Assembly: GCA_028023455.1 (NCBI GenBank)
Contig: JAQFVV010012667.1
Coordinates: 232,501-296,500, forward strand
Source of the DNA: Epiperipatus broadwayi
Lineage: Eukaryota; Onychophora; Udeonychophora; Euonychophora; Peripatidae
Reading direction: 5' to 3'
Length of the DNA stretch: 64,000 bases
Part shown: positions 22,957 through 35,735 of the stretch, piece after piece
Layout: each line of letters begins with the position of its first letter
Numbering within the stretch: the stretch's first letter is position 1
Program-made: the position numbers and the translations under genes
Notes under the pieces: generated by a model
What the model was told of the DNA's origin: nothing
The model's input: the letters and a program-made list of their open reading frames with translations, nothing else
The model's database searches: none

Positions 22957-24400
22957 AAGTCATTGTGAATCTAAACTTTTATCATCTACTTGTTATGATG
23001 TGATATATATATATATATATTGATTTTCTCTCTAAATTCTCTGCCATTTGACAAAATTCACACAGTTTTAAAATGTGTTTTTTTTTGTAATATAAACAGA
23101 TATAATCACATTAAATGTCAGTGTTTGTTATAAAAATTATATTGTAAAGAAAAAAAAAACATCATCAACAACAAATTAATGTATATATATATTCTAAAAT
23201 AGCGGTAATTTTTAAAGTTTTTTTAAATCAAAAATTAGTTTTATTCTTTACATACATAGTCATTCAGAATGACAAAATATTTATTTTGTGTTAAACAATA
23301 TTGATGATGATCAAAGCCTTTCCCATCACTAAGAAAATATCATTGCATAAATTATTCCCAGAATACAAATTTGCTTTGTCACATATTATTTAAATTTAAA
23401 ACTATATAAAGTAAATGAATGTAAAAATAACGAGGTAAAAACAATCCTAATTACTTGTCATAAAACACGTGTGTATAAATATAAAGTTTTGACGTTTACC
23501 TTGTATTTGATTGCTTAATTATTAAATAATCACATGCAAAAAAAATCAAAAAGTTGATTCACAATTTTCAACAGTGAAAACTTTCATTTTCATGATAGTT
23601 ATAATCATTTAACTTAGAAATGTTCAGTTGTGGAACTAAATTAATATACTGGACTACCGACTATAAAATTAAAATAATACAAAATATTCTAAACTAATAT
23701 TATAGCAAAAAAAGGTTTTATTAGCATTCAAAAAATATTTATATAACACAAATTTAACTTTAGTAAGTCGAAGTAGATAAAAATTCGTCCTATGTTTGTT
23801 AGACATTTAACACTTTTCTAATCTTGAAATGACCAATTTAAAACAAGGCTGAAATTGTTTTACCTTTCATTCTGTAATTATTCATCCTATGAAAGTCTTG
23901 CAGCTTTGTTATTTGCACAAATTATTTTCATCAATAAAACCAATAAAAATCATATGAGATCACATATGACTAATTCCTATTTAATGAATGGAGATTTCTT
24001 AACACCAAATATTAAAAAGCTGGTAAAATCAGTCTTAGAAATCTCATCAAACTAAGCAATATTTAGTCTTTACTTTTTTTATTTAGTGCATTATGTTACA
24101 AAAAATACTAAATAGCATATCTATAGTATACTACATTTTATATATAAATAAATTGAATAATAGTACAAAAATTTTATGACAGATGAAGTGTAAAATGATG
24201 GCAACCTCTGGGTTAATTGAAGGCTATAGTATTTGTTTTGAATTTTACTAAATTATCTGTATTTAAATTATTATACTTTATAATTGCAACATTTATTTAA
24301 CTTATAAATGGGAAAAGAGTGCAGTGTCTAACAAAAATGTATTTTTACTACATATCGGAATTGTTACAATTTAAAATATCAGATATAATAAATTATTTAT
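22957..24400. other. Intergenic AT-rich sequence
   Basis: No gene or named repeat seen; a (TA)n run of about 18 bases lies near 23003. Confidence 0.5.
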
Positions 24401-24540
24401 TAAACACATTTATAATAATAATTGTAGCTTACTCCACTGGACATGCGCTTTACAGATGTGCAGTGGAGTAAGCTACTTTTATTATTTTAATTTATAAAAA
24501 AAACCATCGCGCTATATAAATTAAATATAAACACATTTAT
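24401..24540. repeat. Short hairpin insertion flanked by a 13-bp direct repeat
   Basis: TAAACACATTTAT occurs at 24401-24413 and 24528-24540. Between them lies a hairpin with a perfect 16-bp stem, GTAGCTTACTCCACTG paired with CAGTGGAGTAAGCTAC (24424-24439 and 24461-24476). It extends outwards through a further AATAATAA/TTATTATT match past a small mismatch. The downstream part is A-rich with an ACCATCGCGCTATAT segment. This could be a small retroposed hairpin RNA or a miniature transposon. No family is recognised. Confidence 0.6.
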
Positions 24541-25329
24541 GTATATGAAAGATTACAGTTTTGGGGATCTTCAGTGTATTATTTGTATTAGTATTTACCC
24601 AGCCTTTTTTTACTCCCATCATTTAGATATTAATTTACACTTAGAAGAGAAAATCAGTCCAAAATATTAATTAATATAATAATAAAAAGAAAACACATAC
24701 AAAAGAACCAAAAACTGTACTCATATCTTTTATTTCTAAAACTTTTGTTTTAAAATAAATATATATATAGTACATATGTGAGTCTATTTGCATATGAACA
24801 TTAATGAGTTAATAGATATTTTTAAAATTACTAAGTTTTATTAACACTAGTCTTATTTTAAAAGTTAATTAGTTCTTTTTCCAGCATATTTTTTGTTGAT
24901 TAAAAATGATTTGATAAACAAAAAAAAAAACACCTTAGTATTTGGTTAAGTTTCCTTATCTTATCATTACTGGTTTAATAAGTTTAAACGAAGTACAATA
25001 TAATATGCACTAAAGATATTAATTTAGTATCAGATTAGAAAGATTAGACATTTAATTTATTTTTTTTTATTTCTATTACTTAGTTTTCTTATTTTTGATT
25101 ATTGTTAAATTAGAATAACTAAATTTTATTTTTAAAAAAATATATAAGCTCTATTATACATTTCATTATTTTGTATAAAATCGAATACAATGCAAATACT
25201 GGATTTTTAATACAAATCAATATGTACTGAGTACAGAATATGTGTGTTGGTGCATGGATAGTTTATTCATGTGTTTATTGTTATTTTACTATATCATAAA
25301 TACATATGTACATATAAACATTACTACCT

Positions 25330-25690
25330 ATCACCATCATCAACCATTATCAATCCACTTCAGGATAAAGGTCTCGCCAAGTTCAATTCATCTTTTCCTA
25401 TCTTTAGATTCTCTTCCCCCATCACCCTTGCACACTTTATTTCATCCATCCATCCCACATGTGATCTCTTTCTGGGTCTTTTACAATCTCTTGGAATCCA
25501 GTTTAAGATTTCAATTGCCCATCTATTATCATCTCTTCTATCAATATTCCCAGTTCAACTCCACTTCAGTCTTTTAATTTTTTCAATGAGGTCAGTAACA
25601 CCTATTTGTTCTCTTACCTATATATTGTGTCTTCAATATCTTCTTGTTACTCCCAACATGCATCTCTCCATATTTCTTTGAGATATATAC
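25330..25690 (-). pseudogene. RTE-like LINE 3' end (copy 2)
   Basis: On the minus strand this encodes the last part of the same RTE family: a decayed MHVGSNK.., then blocks matching NNxWTIEILN, DxRDHMWDGW and a terminal Leu-Tyr-Pro-Glu-Val-Asp, ending in a TGATGGTGAT tail near 25333. It matches 47750-48091 in reverse orientation. It is strongly 5'-truncated, as is usual for LINE copies, with several stops. Confidence 0.8.
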
Positions 25691-28050
25691 AAAATATTGC
25701 ATAATGGGATTATGAACCAATTTCTCTGTAATTTGAATAATATTATTTTCAAGTGGAAAATTTAAATTATTTTTAATTTTTCATTTATTCAGTTGGGAAG
25801 GAGCATCATATTGTTTTAACTGTTAAGAATATAAATGTTTACATAAAATCATTCATTGATCATTTACTGAAAAAAATATCTACATGTTGAAGTTTACTGC
25901 ATGTATAGTAACTAAGTACTATTTAAAATATAGTAAACTTTGTAACATCTTTAAGCAAAAAATTAAAAGAGCTTATCCTAGAAAATTTGTATTAAATAAA
26001 AAATTAAATATAAAACACTAGTGCAAAAAGCCTCTTTTATTTATGTTTTAGCTATAAATATGAGAGTTCTTGTCGTTCATGTTTTAGGTTCAAACGTAAT
26101 ATCTTAGCATTAACTTATATTAAAGAACTGTCAAATTCTCTCATATAATATAAGCCATTTTTTGAACTATTAAACTGACTTTAAAAAGACGTGTTTTATA
26201 TATTGTAATGTTTGTACTTTATTTTGCATAGAATAATAATTTTAGATAGTTTTTTTGTGATTTTGATTGTATGAAAATTGCCAGATTTAAAAAAAAAATA
26301 CATTACTCTTTGAATTGAGTAATCAATTATGTATGAATATGTTCATGTGATAAATGTATTCATCTCTATCATATATTTCTTTAATAAGCTCACTTATTCA
26401 TTAATTTATTAGTTAAAGATTAACAAAAAGCATTTTTATTAGTTGTATCTGTGTTGATTTTATCTTGAGAGTATATTGATAATAAATCTTCAAGGTCTGT
26501 TCCAGAAAATGTTATGTAGGTTCAAATATATATTCAACAATCATTTATTCTTCCTTAGTTGAAAGGTAAAATAAAGACATAAAGTAATCCAAGTTGGCAA
26601 CTGTGGTGGATAATATCTTATTTTTTATCAATATTCTCCTTTGGATGGATCTTGGAAAATCATTATTCTGTAGGAGACTTTTAAATAGTGATTTATTTTT
26701 ATATAAACTGAAAAAATAACTTTTCATTATTTATTGGTGTTTGATGTTGAAAGTTTATTTAATAATTCAAAAGTAATAGTACAGTTATGTAAAGATACTT
26801 TAAATTCTGTAAAAATATATTTTTAAATATTTACTTTGAATTTTATTTACTAAAATGTAAAAATTATAAAATTTTATGAAAGGTGAAAAATAATTTTATG
26901 GTATTGATGTTTTATTTTTTTCTTTTCTTTGTATTTTGTAAATAAGTATGGTTTGTTTTTTAAAACGATTAAAAGTTATTTATTTTCTTAAATAAATTTT
27001 AAAATGAAAAACTTATGTTCAATGATGATAGAAGGTACAAAAGCTAAAAAATCTTGTAGTTGTTTCTAGTTGATAAAAGTACAAGAGTAAGTGTGTAGAG
27101 GCTAGGTATTGTTTGTGATACAACCAAAAATTTCTTTGTTCATTCTGATCCTTTTATTGTTATTATCAATTCTTTTAATTTTTTTCAGTCCAGATTTCTT
27201 ACTTAGTAAGATTAAAGTTTAGTCAAATTGTTATAAAATTTTCATATTATCAATGAATCTCTTTTTGTAATAGTTCTGACAACAGGATTGTTCACTTAGT
27301 CAATATATTTCTATTATTTAAGTAAATATATAACAATCCTGACTATATTTAATTTTTGTATGAAAATAATGTATAAGTTTGTAAATTTGCAAAATGCTTA
27401 GCCATAATGAAATGATGAAAACAATTTAAAAGACAGTGACTTTTTTATTGATATTTTTTGTGAGACTGTAAAATTAATAATGATTCCCTTGGAATTGTAT
27501 TTGGGGTGGGGATTTCACTTAGCAAACAACTGTACACCTTATCAACTATATATAAATGTTTTCCTGCTATCTATATGTGTGGAAGGATATAGAAAAGATA
27601 CTCTGAAAATATCTCAAAATAATATTACAAAATTTTTATACATGACAGATTTGCTGTTGAAGCTATACAAATGAATGTAGTCCTATAACTGAGCAATAGT
27701 GAGGGTGATGAAAATAAGCAAAATAGTAGCATTATTTTAATTCAGGCTAGATGATGTAGATAAATGCAGGATAATAAATATAATCGGTCTTCAAAAATAT
27801 GCTTTCAACTATTTGCAAAGCTAAATCTATAACCTCTCAAGACATTAACATGAGACACATAGAATCAGATTCCCACATTTATGCATTTTATAACCCATTA
27901 TATGTTTATTCAAATCCAAATCATCAAAATTGGGTAAATCTTAATAAATACCATATTAATTACAGACTGTTCATTAACATAATGTATAAATAAGTTATTT
28001 ACTTAGATTAAATAATGAAAAAAATTATAAACAAAATAACATAATATTAA
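25691..28050. other. Intergenic AT-rich sequence
   Basis: No gene or named repeat seen. Confidence 0.5.
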
Positions 28051-28059
28051 AAAATTAGT

Positions 28060-28960
28060 TGCTCAATAGGGTCAGCAGAGATTAGGAGATTTCTTCTCAG
28101 CAATATTCTCATGGAGCAAAAAATAAAAGAAAATGGAAATATTTCTATCATATAAAAACACTTAATATACTGTAGCAATTATGGAAGGGAATTACATTTT
28201 AGGGATAAAATATCTACATCAAAATCTTCTTTTAATCTACAGGATTACATACTTTCATGCGTTGTTATTAGATTTTTACCTGCAAAAAATGAAATAAATG
28301 AAATGAATATTACATTTAATCCTTCACATGGTCAGAAAAATAATAATAAAATAAATTATGTTTATATATACAGAAAGAATATAAATAATAAATCTCATAA
28401 AGAAATATTATCATTTAGTAAAGTTAATGACTATGAGTTCAAAATATTCAGGAACAACATATCCCTACTATATAAATATATAGCACACAACAGAATATGA
28501 TGTATAATCAATAATATGTGTTACCAATTCTGCCATACCAATTTCTATATGATTATTTATATTAATTACAGAATTATTACCTATTAAAATCAATCAAATT
28601 AAAAGATACTTTTATAGATAAATCTAAAAAATCTAATGCGAACTACAGTCATTTATGTAAGTTCTATCACATTGCATATCTTAGGTATTATATCAAGAAA
28701 TGGTATCCTACTATCTGAAATGGGTGAACCTGGATGTTCTAAAACACTAGTAAATAATTTAGCAACAATTGTTCTTGTACTTATTATAAAAAGTCATGAT
28801 TTTGAATCTGACAAATATTACTGGAGATCACGCATTTATAAACTCTTACTTCTTCAGCAGCAGGCATAATTCCAGAAAAAAAATTCTATGATCAGCTTGA
28901 TTATATGAATATTTCAATAATTCAGAAGTACAATGATCAGTTTTTTTAAAAATTAACATC
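28060..28960 (+). pseudogene. Possible decayed coding fragment with a P-loop-like motif
   Basis: Broken open frames on the plus strand read QRLGDFFSAIFSWSKK near 28075, then NITFNPSHGQ...SFSKVNDYEFKIFRNNISLLYKYI (28303-28500). A third frame, 28636-28869, contains ISRNGILLSEMGEPGCSKTLVNNLA. GEPGCSKT resembles a Walker A nucleotide-binding loop, and the form GxPGxSK with Ser before Lys is seen in AAA modules of RNF213-type giant proteins. The rest cannot be aligned to that family from memory, stops interrupt it, and no Walker B is visible. It may be a gene relic or chance. Confidence 0.25.
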
Positions 28961-31010
28961 GTCAATCTATTCATCATTATTATATCTGGAATAAAAGGGA
29001 AACAAGCAAATCAAATTATTTTATAAATAATCTATGCTTTATCTTGCTGAAAGACATCAAACTAAAAAATCTTTTAAATAGTTTAAAGTAATATTTTCAA
29101 ATTCTCTATCACACCCCTATGACATAATGTAATTCTCCAGCCAGATTTTTAATTCAGAAATTACTATTGTTTATAAAAATAAACAAGAACACTGAATATG
29201 TAGCAATTCAAATAAATTTTAAAGTTGTATTTAATTCCTTGCAATACCAGTTTAAATTTCTACACTAGGGATTATCATTTACTATCTTACTATTTGCTAT
29301 TTATATCAAGCCATTCATACTGGCCATGTTACTTCTTTTACCGTTCCCTCTATCGGCAAAATATGCTTGATTATTACGAATTTTAAAGCGCATTGAATAC
29401 AGGTTAAAGCCTGTTAAAAGTATTTACATATGTTTTCTGTGCATTCAATAAATTAATTACTACTCTTTAATAATAGTTTTATAATTTTTAGACGTAACAC
29501 AAACATTTTTTTCTGGAGTAATACATCATTAATAAATTTAAAAGGATAACTAGGTCTAAAATTAAACTATATCCACCATCTTTTATGAGACAACTGTCCA
29601 CAGGTTCAAATTTTTTTCTCAGTTGACAAAATATTTTTCATCTTTCTTATTCATTTCCATTAATTTATCCATAACTAAGGTACGTTATCACTTAAAGCAA
29701 TCGATTTTTGATGATTCTGAACAATTATTATAAAAATATTATTTTTGTTCTTTTTATTTTAAATATTTTATAAGAAATATAATGTTTAGTAGACTGTTAA
29801 AACATTATCTTTAACTGATGCATATATTTAGCATCAACATTAATAAATTTATATCCAAGATTAAAATATATATCTGAAAGATTAGCCTCATATTTATTTT
29901 TACTTTAATCAATATCTTTTTTATTTATTTACAGAAGAGGTTTACACTTGATATATACAAATTCTTTGTATTATATATAAGAGCCAATTCATTTCTTACT
30001 ACATATTATCTTCAATTATAGTAGGAAAAATCCTTTTATACATATCATACATTGGAAAAAGTTAATTTTTTAGAACATTCAACATTAAATTCTTTAGATA
30101 TTTTAATACAATGATAGAATTATTTAATATTTCCACATTAATATTGTTGGATCAACTTGTTCATTACTAAATTTAATTAAATTTTAGATTTTTTTCTCTG
30201 CCCCAAAATGATTAAAATTACTTTGTAATATACTGCAGTAAATATTTGCAAATAAAGAATACCGTATTGACTGTTTTAAGTTTAATTTTGAAACCACATT
30301 TTCAAAACATATTTGGATTAATTAAAATTATTTTTACTATACAATAACACACTTAATCTAAAATGATTATTAATAAAACATATAAAATAATTTAAACTTT
30401 TTAGTGAACTTTTAGAATTGAGTGGTTTAGACATCATACTGTCATTTTTACAAGGAAAACATTAAATCATAAACATATTTTGGCAATTGCTTATATGCTT
30501 CATATTTTTATCTAGAGACAACTGAAATTTTTATTAGATGCATACTAATATAGCATGCCATTGTTTTCAATAAATCATCTATGAAGTATAATATATATAT
30601 ATATTGTAAATATCGATATAGTTTCCATTACAATATATATATATATATATATATATTCTAACTAATTAAAAATTCAAAAATGTTTTACTGGTAAAATCAT
30701 TTAAAGGAGTTTTAATGTATTATTGGTAAACGAATAAATTAATATTTGAGCTTTGAACCATTTTCTAACCAAATATAATTTAATGTGTCCATTTATTCTA
30801 GCTAAATATACAGTAACCTAAATCTTGGTTTTTAAAGATGACCATTTTCCTAACTATATAAATTAACGACAGATGCATTTCTCAAGTATCAATTAAATAT
30901 GCAATGCATCAATTATATATATTCTAGTATAATAGGTATAGATTAAATAATTTCTAAGTATAGATTTAACACAATAATTTCTCGAGTACAATGTATAGAC
31001 TAATATATTT
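28961..31010. other. Intergenic AT-rich sequence
   Basis: No gene seen. Two (TA)n tracts at about 30590-30604 and 30634-30656 enclose an ATATTGTAAATATCGATATAG segment and can pair with each other. Confidence 0.5.
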
Positions 31011-33530
31011 CATACGTATAAATTAAATATAAGCTCCTTCGTGAGACCGCGTTACAGGCCAATTGTAATTAAATAAAATCAATTCAAACAAATGAAAAGT
31101 TATTCTTTCTTTTGTTAACTTTATAAAAACTTATTAAATTAACATAAAACGCGTTTTGCAATCTCTCGATCGGTCATCCACATTGGATTTTAAATAGCAT
31201 TAAAACGATTGGGAGAGCTTACAAATATCATATATATATATATATATATATATTATTGGATAGTTTAAGCTAATCATAACTTTATTATAACCAATGAGAA
31301 TTTTATTCAAATGATTGCACATCCACGTTATGGATTAATTATACCATATTCAAACTATATGGCATTTACACATTTGCAGATAAATTGCATGCCAATTACA
31401 ACATTTTAAGAATGGACCGATGGAGACTTCATCATTCCCAGCTGACACTATTTCTGAGATGATGATGATGATACAGAATATCTATAAGCTTAATTGCCAG
31501 GGCGCCAAATTGCAGCTCTGATAAAAGATACAGGTTAAATCTCAATTCAATACTCTTAGTAATAATATTTCATGAATGGGTTAATACATAATCGATTTAG
31601 AGAACACTGAGAATGCCTTAAAATTGACAATATTAATATCTTTAAGAATTCCAGGTTATTCTCCACGCATTCCCCATTCACTATGATTAAAGCTACAATT
31701 AAATTTTATTCTAATTATAAAGTTCTATATTCATCTCCACCTTACTGATCCACTCCTCCATCAATTTCACATCCATATGTCTATTACACTATCATTTATT
31801 TTATCATTAAATCTTATATCTTAGCTAGCTCATTTCCTCTCATTATAATCTCTTCTCAGGGTTTTTTGAACAATTAGATGTGGAAATCGAATAAGCTGCC
31901 ATAGGTTATTGGTGATAAACATTCCTCTCTTGATCGCCTCCAAGGTGATCTCGGTTGTCTTTAATGTAGTTTAATATCAATTTACATTAAAGCTGGAATA
32001 TTTTAAGCTTATTAAATCTTTATAAACCCATCATAAAACATAGTCGCAATTATAACAAAATTATATAAAATAAAATGTGTCTAGAGGAGTTTGAACACAA
32101 CGGATGGAGAAAGGATTTTATGCCCACCCCTTGCACTCGCTATCACTCAATACCTATCTCTATTGCGATTTATACTCCAGCAATATTAAATTATTGGTAA
32201 TTTTAAGCATTTGAAATTAACCTTTTAAATAGCCTTACTAAATATCCGTTATGTACATGATAATTCAAATATTAATAATAATATATTGATGTATGATTGG
32301 ATTAGAAATATCTAGATAATAATAACCCACAAAAACATGGAGACACACGCAAATTTTATTCAAAACAAATAACAAATTTTATTTGACAAGCTGTAATTCA
32401 ATACAAAAACATATACAGTACATTATATTTCTTTTTACCTTAAATATAGTAAATACCAATTTCTTCCCGTTTTCAATGCTTTCTCTTTTTATTACTGATA
32501 TATTTTAGAAAATATATAATCGATTTTTCCCCTAATTAAATTTAATAATTTTATTTAATAAATCTAAAGTTGATATTCCCTTGCAAATTTCTTGATCTTA
32601 TCCGATCATCCTGATTAAATATTCCTTGGCCCTAATCTTTACAACAGAGATATCTTAATAATAGTGAGACTAAGTTATTGCAAATAAATTGGCATTAAGA
32701 TCAAACATCATCACAGTGCACTCTCTATGTTCATGTTCTTATAACATAATAATATTTTAACAATACTACCTTTCCAGCGAAGTTCTCAGCTGGCCATGTA
32801 AATATTTATTAAATAAATTTATATACGCATTGCTTATGCCCAATCATTCCTAAGTTTTAGTTAACCCTTAACAGTTATTAACTTAATTATTTTTGGCTCG
32901 TATGCTAAATCAAATCTACAAAAACAATATTCAAATACACCAATTGCACATACGTTATCTGCATTCATTCAGACATTAAATTGAGTTTGCGACCTGGTAT
33001 CCAATACTTATAATAATGCTTATCATGGCTATCCTCTCATACACACGTAAGGAATATCAAATATTAATATGAGGCAGGCAGTGACCCGAGTAAGAGAGAA
33101 CCTTTTCACTAAGGTTGAGATATGCTAGGATTTTTATCGCTAGTCATATAAAAACATAGGTATACCAATTACCTCTGGCCATCAAAATAAGAAACCTTCT
33201 TACGGTGTAGAGAATACTCAAGTGGGAAAACTCTTCCACTGGGTTCAAATACTTTATGAATATAGCATAAATCTTAGTGAGTTAAACTTCACTGAGTTTT
33301 GTGGAGATCTCTGTCTATCCACACACATACAGGTCGAAACATCAAATTATACAAGTAAAACTTTCACAATCTTAATATTCTTGCAAAGTAGTGTACTGGA
33401 ATATGAGCCCATAAATTTTCCAAGCATAAATCAGCTTGTTTCTGGCCTTAAATCTATGATAACAACAATAATAAGCAATAAGAAATGCGCACAAAATTCT
33501 CAAAACTATTTCCATGCACTTTTATAAAAA
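31010..33530. other. Higher-complexity island, possibly regulatory
   Basis: The sequence is less simple than its flanks and has denser non-AT words. Examples are a GCCAATTGTAATTAAAT block near 31058, GCTTAATTGCCAGGGCGCC near 31488 followed by TGATAAAAGATA (two GATA-type sites), and TTGATCGCCTCCAAGGTGATC near 31932. No conserved reading frame stands out; the frame at 33222-33527 is unrecognised. Such blocks can be conserved enhancers, lncRNA exons or old repeats, and I cannot separate these here. A (TA)n tract lies at 31231-31253. Confidence 0.3.
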
Positions 33531-33933
33531 AATAAAAATAAAAATGATGATGATACTCAATAGACAAGCAATTCATTTATAACTCTAAGCATTTGATAAT
33601 AACTTCTGATGCTAATAATAATATATCTTGTTTTCTTTTTTTTTTTTTTAAATTGAGGAAAAAAATTGTTTGTAAAGCATTTTAAATAAGGCATATCAGT
33701 TCTACCCCTAAAAAGGACCATAATAGCAAAAGCATTTAAATAAACATATATAGAATAATCTGAAATCAATTTCTACCCCCAAAATAATACAATGATAATT
33801 TTAAAGTAGATGATATACATAATACACTTCAAAGAAAGAAATTCTTTTTTTTATATATATTAAATGTCCTACACACATTTTTTTTATATCTACATTAAAT
33901 GTCCTTCACATATAAAGATCGAATAATAATAAT

Positions 33934-33939
<6 letters not shown>

Positions 33940-33973
<34 letters not shown>
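33940..33973. repeat. (AAT)n to (AT)n microsatellite
   Basis: A short AAT-repeat run passes into a pure TA run of about 34 bases. Confidence 0.85.
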
Positions 33974-34273
33974 TTATACAAGTCCTTTAGCAGTCCTTTC
34001 AGGTTCCTGATTTTTACTTCTCCTTTTTTTTTTCCTTGACCAGTTTATGAGAGCATATAAGTCCTTGTTGTAAAAAGTTCTTTTGATAGAGTTTGGTTCC
34101 TTTTCTCTCATATATACAGCTTTTATTTTGCTGAATGCATTCCTCATTTCCAACTCTAGGTAGATTACCTTTAAACTTTGTAATTTTCTGTAGGTTTCAG
34201 TTAAATAGCCTTCATTTAACTTTTTCACAATATCCGCCTGTTTTTGATTGTCCTTTTCCAATTTTAATTTCAT
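33974..34273 (-). CDS. Unidentified 99-codon charged ORF, possibly a retroelement relic
   Basis: I do not recognise this. ATG is at 34271-34273 and the stop lies directly before the (TA)n tract at 33973. The peptide is Lys/Glu-rich with a probable helical or coiled-coil first half. The middle, EMRNAFSKIKAVYMREKEPNSIKRTFYN (given here in two parts: EMRNAFSKIKAVY and MREKEPNSIKRTFYN), loosely resembles the segment just before the RT domain in LINE ORF2 proteins (A-x-RSK-x-W-x-EGEK-x-SK-x-FF). The tail is basic (SRKKKRRSKNQ). It could be a LINE scrap or a random A-rich frame. Confidence 0.25.
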   Translation of the reverse strand: MKLKLEKDNQKQADIVKKLNEGYLTETYRKLQSLKVIYLELEMRNAFSKIKAVYMREKEPNSIKRTFYNKDLYALINWSRKKKRRSKNQEPERTAKGLV

Positions 34274-35634
34274 TTTGTAGATTTAAATTGATTTACATAT
34301 GCATCAAACTTTTGAGTTTTAAATTTTACTATTTGCATATATATAAACAATATTAAACTCAAATTTTAACTTCTGTGGTTTAAATTTTTATTGCTATCTG
34401 TTGAATAGCTGACTTCTGGAGGTTCCATGTGTGTGTGCCCACTTAAAATTTACTCACTATACATTGTTATATTTAGGAAATTATTCTGAAGAGACAAAAG
34501 TACAATAAAAATGATTTTCAATTTTATAACACAGTTTTCTTTAAGTCAATGAAGGAAAACTGCTACCTATAAGTTTTTAAAAATACAAGCCAGTTTAAAA
34601 ATTAAAAGCCTTTTCTATTAACACAGCTTTTATAGAGACGTCCATCTGTTTTTTTATCTTTATAATTAATTGACATGTTCCCCCTTCTCAATTAAATTTA
34701 ACCTTTTGCTCTTTCAGAAAAATCAGGCACAAATTCCATTTCAAACAGATAGGATTAATTTTACAATCTAACAATTAATTGCCAATTAATTTTTGACACT
34801 CTGACAGACCAGACTGACCATTCATCGTTAATGGTATAAATTAATGGTCCACTTAAATTTCTTAGTGAGATCTGTGTTTTTTTAGGAATGATAATTAACT
34901 GAGTAATATAACACTTGAACACACACTAGAAGTAATCTTACTTTTTCCCTTTAATAGTGAAACAAAATGTATATTACAGCTGTTTCAAACTCAGACTTTA
35001 CATTAAATTTGGCTGCTAATATTAACTTATTAAAATGATTTTAATTTCTTATTTAAAATTGCTTTACAAGATGTAAGAAATGATTATTAATTGTAAATTG
35101 TACCATCAAGATCTACAATTAAATTATATATACACACACATGGCAGGTATATACTTTTCTTTAAATTTAGATTTTTAATGCCTTAATCTTTATTTATTAC
35201 AACTATTCTACCTATATTATTATTATTTTTTTTATTTACTTTCATGAATTATTTATTTCCAACCTAGCATAAAATAATGACTATTCATCATCACTATCCT
35301 AATGTAGTTTTTAATAGTCACACACCTCCTTTTCCCCCAGTCAACCTATCAACAAATATACACATTTTGCTTTTATAATATTTTCTTAATATTAATTTAA
35401 CCCATAAATTACAATAAAATAATCCTCTGGCTATAAACACATTAACAATAAATTTTAGATTGCTTACTAGTCAAACATACACAATCCCTTTAAATATGTA
35501 TTCAAACCTAGTCTTTACTAAAATCTTTTCTTATTACAGGAAAAAAAATACATATATTATGAGGAAAATTTGGATGGAACCTTCTCTTTCATACCTAACC
35601 TAAAAAGATGGAGCCTTGGACAAATCCAAGGGCT

Positions 35635-35667
<33 letters not shown>

Positions 35668-35689
35668 CCCTATATATTTATATATATCA

Positions 35690-35735
<46 letters not shown>

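Noticed and set aside
25242-25681. Two plus-strand frames of 111 and 136 codons
   Set aside because: They lie antisense to the RTE 3' end, whose minus-strand reading matches the better copy at 47.7-48.1 kb.
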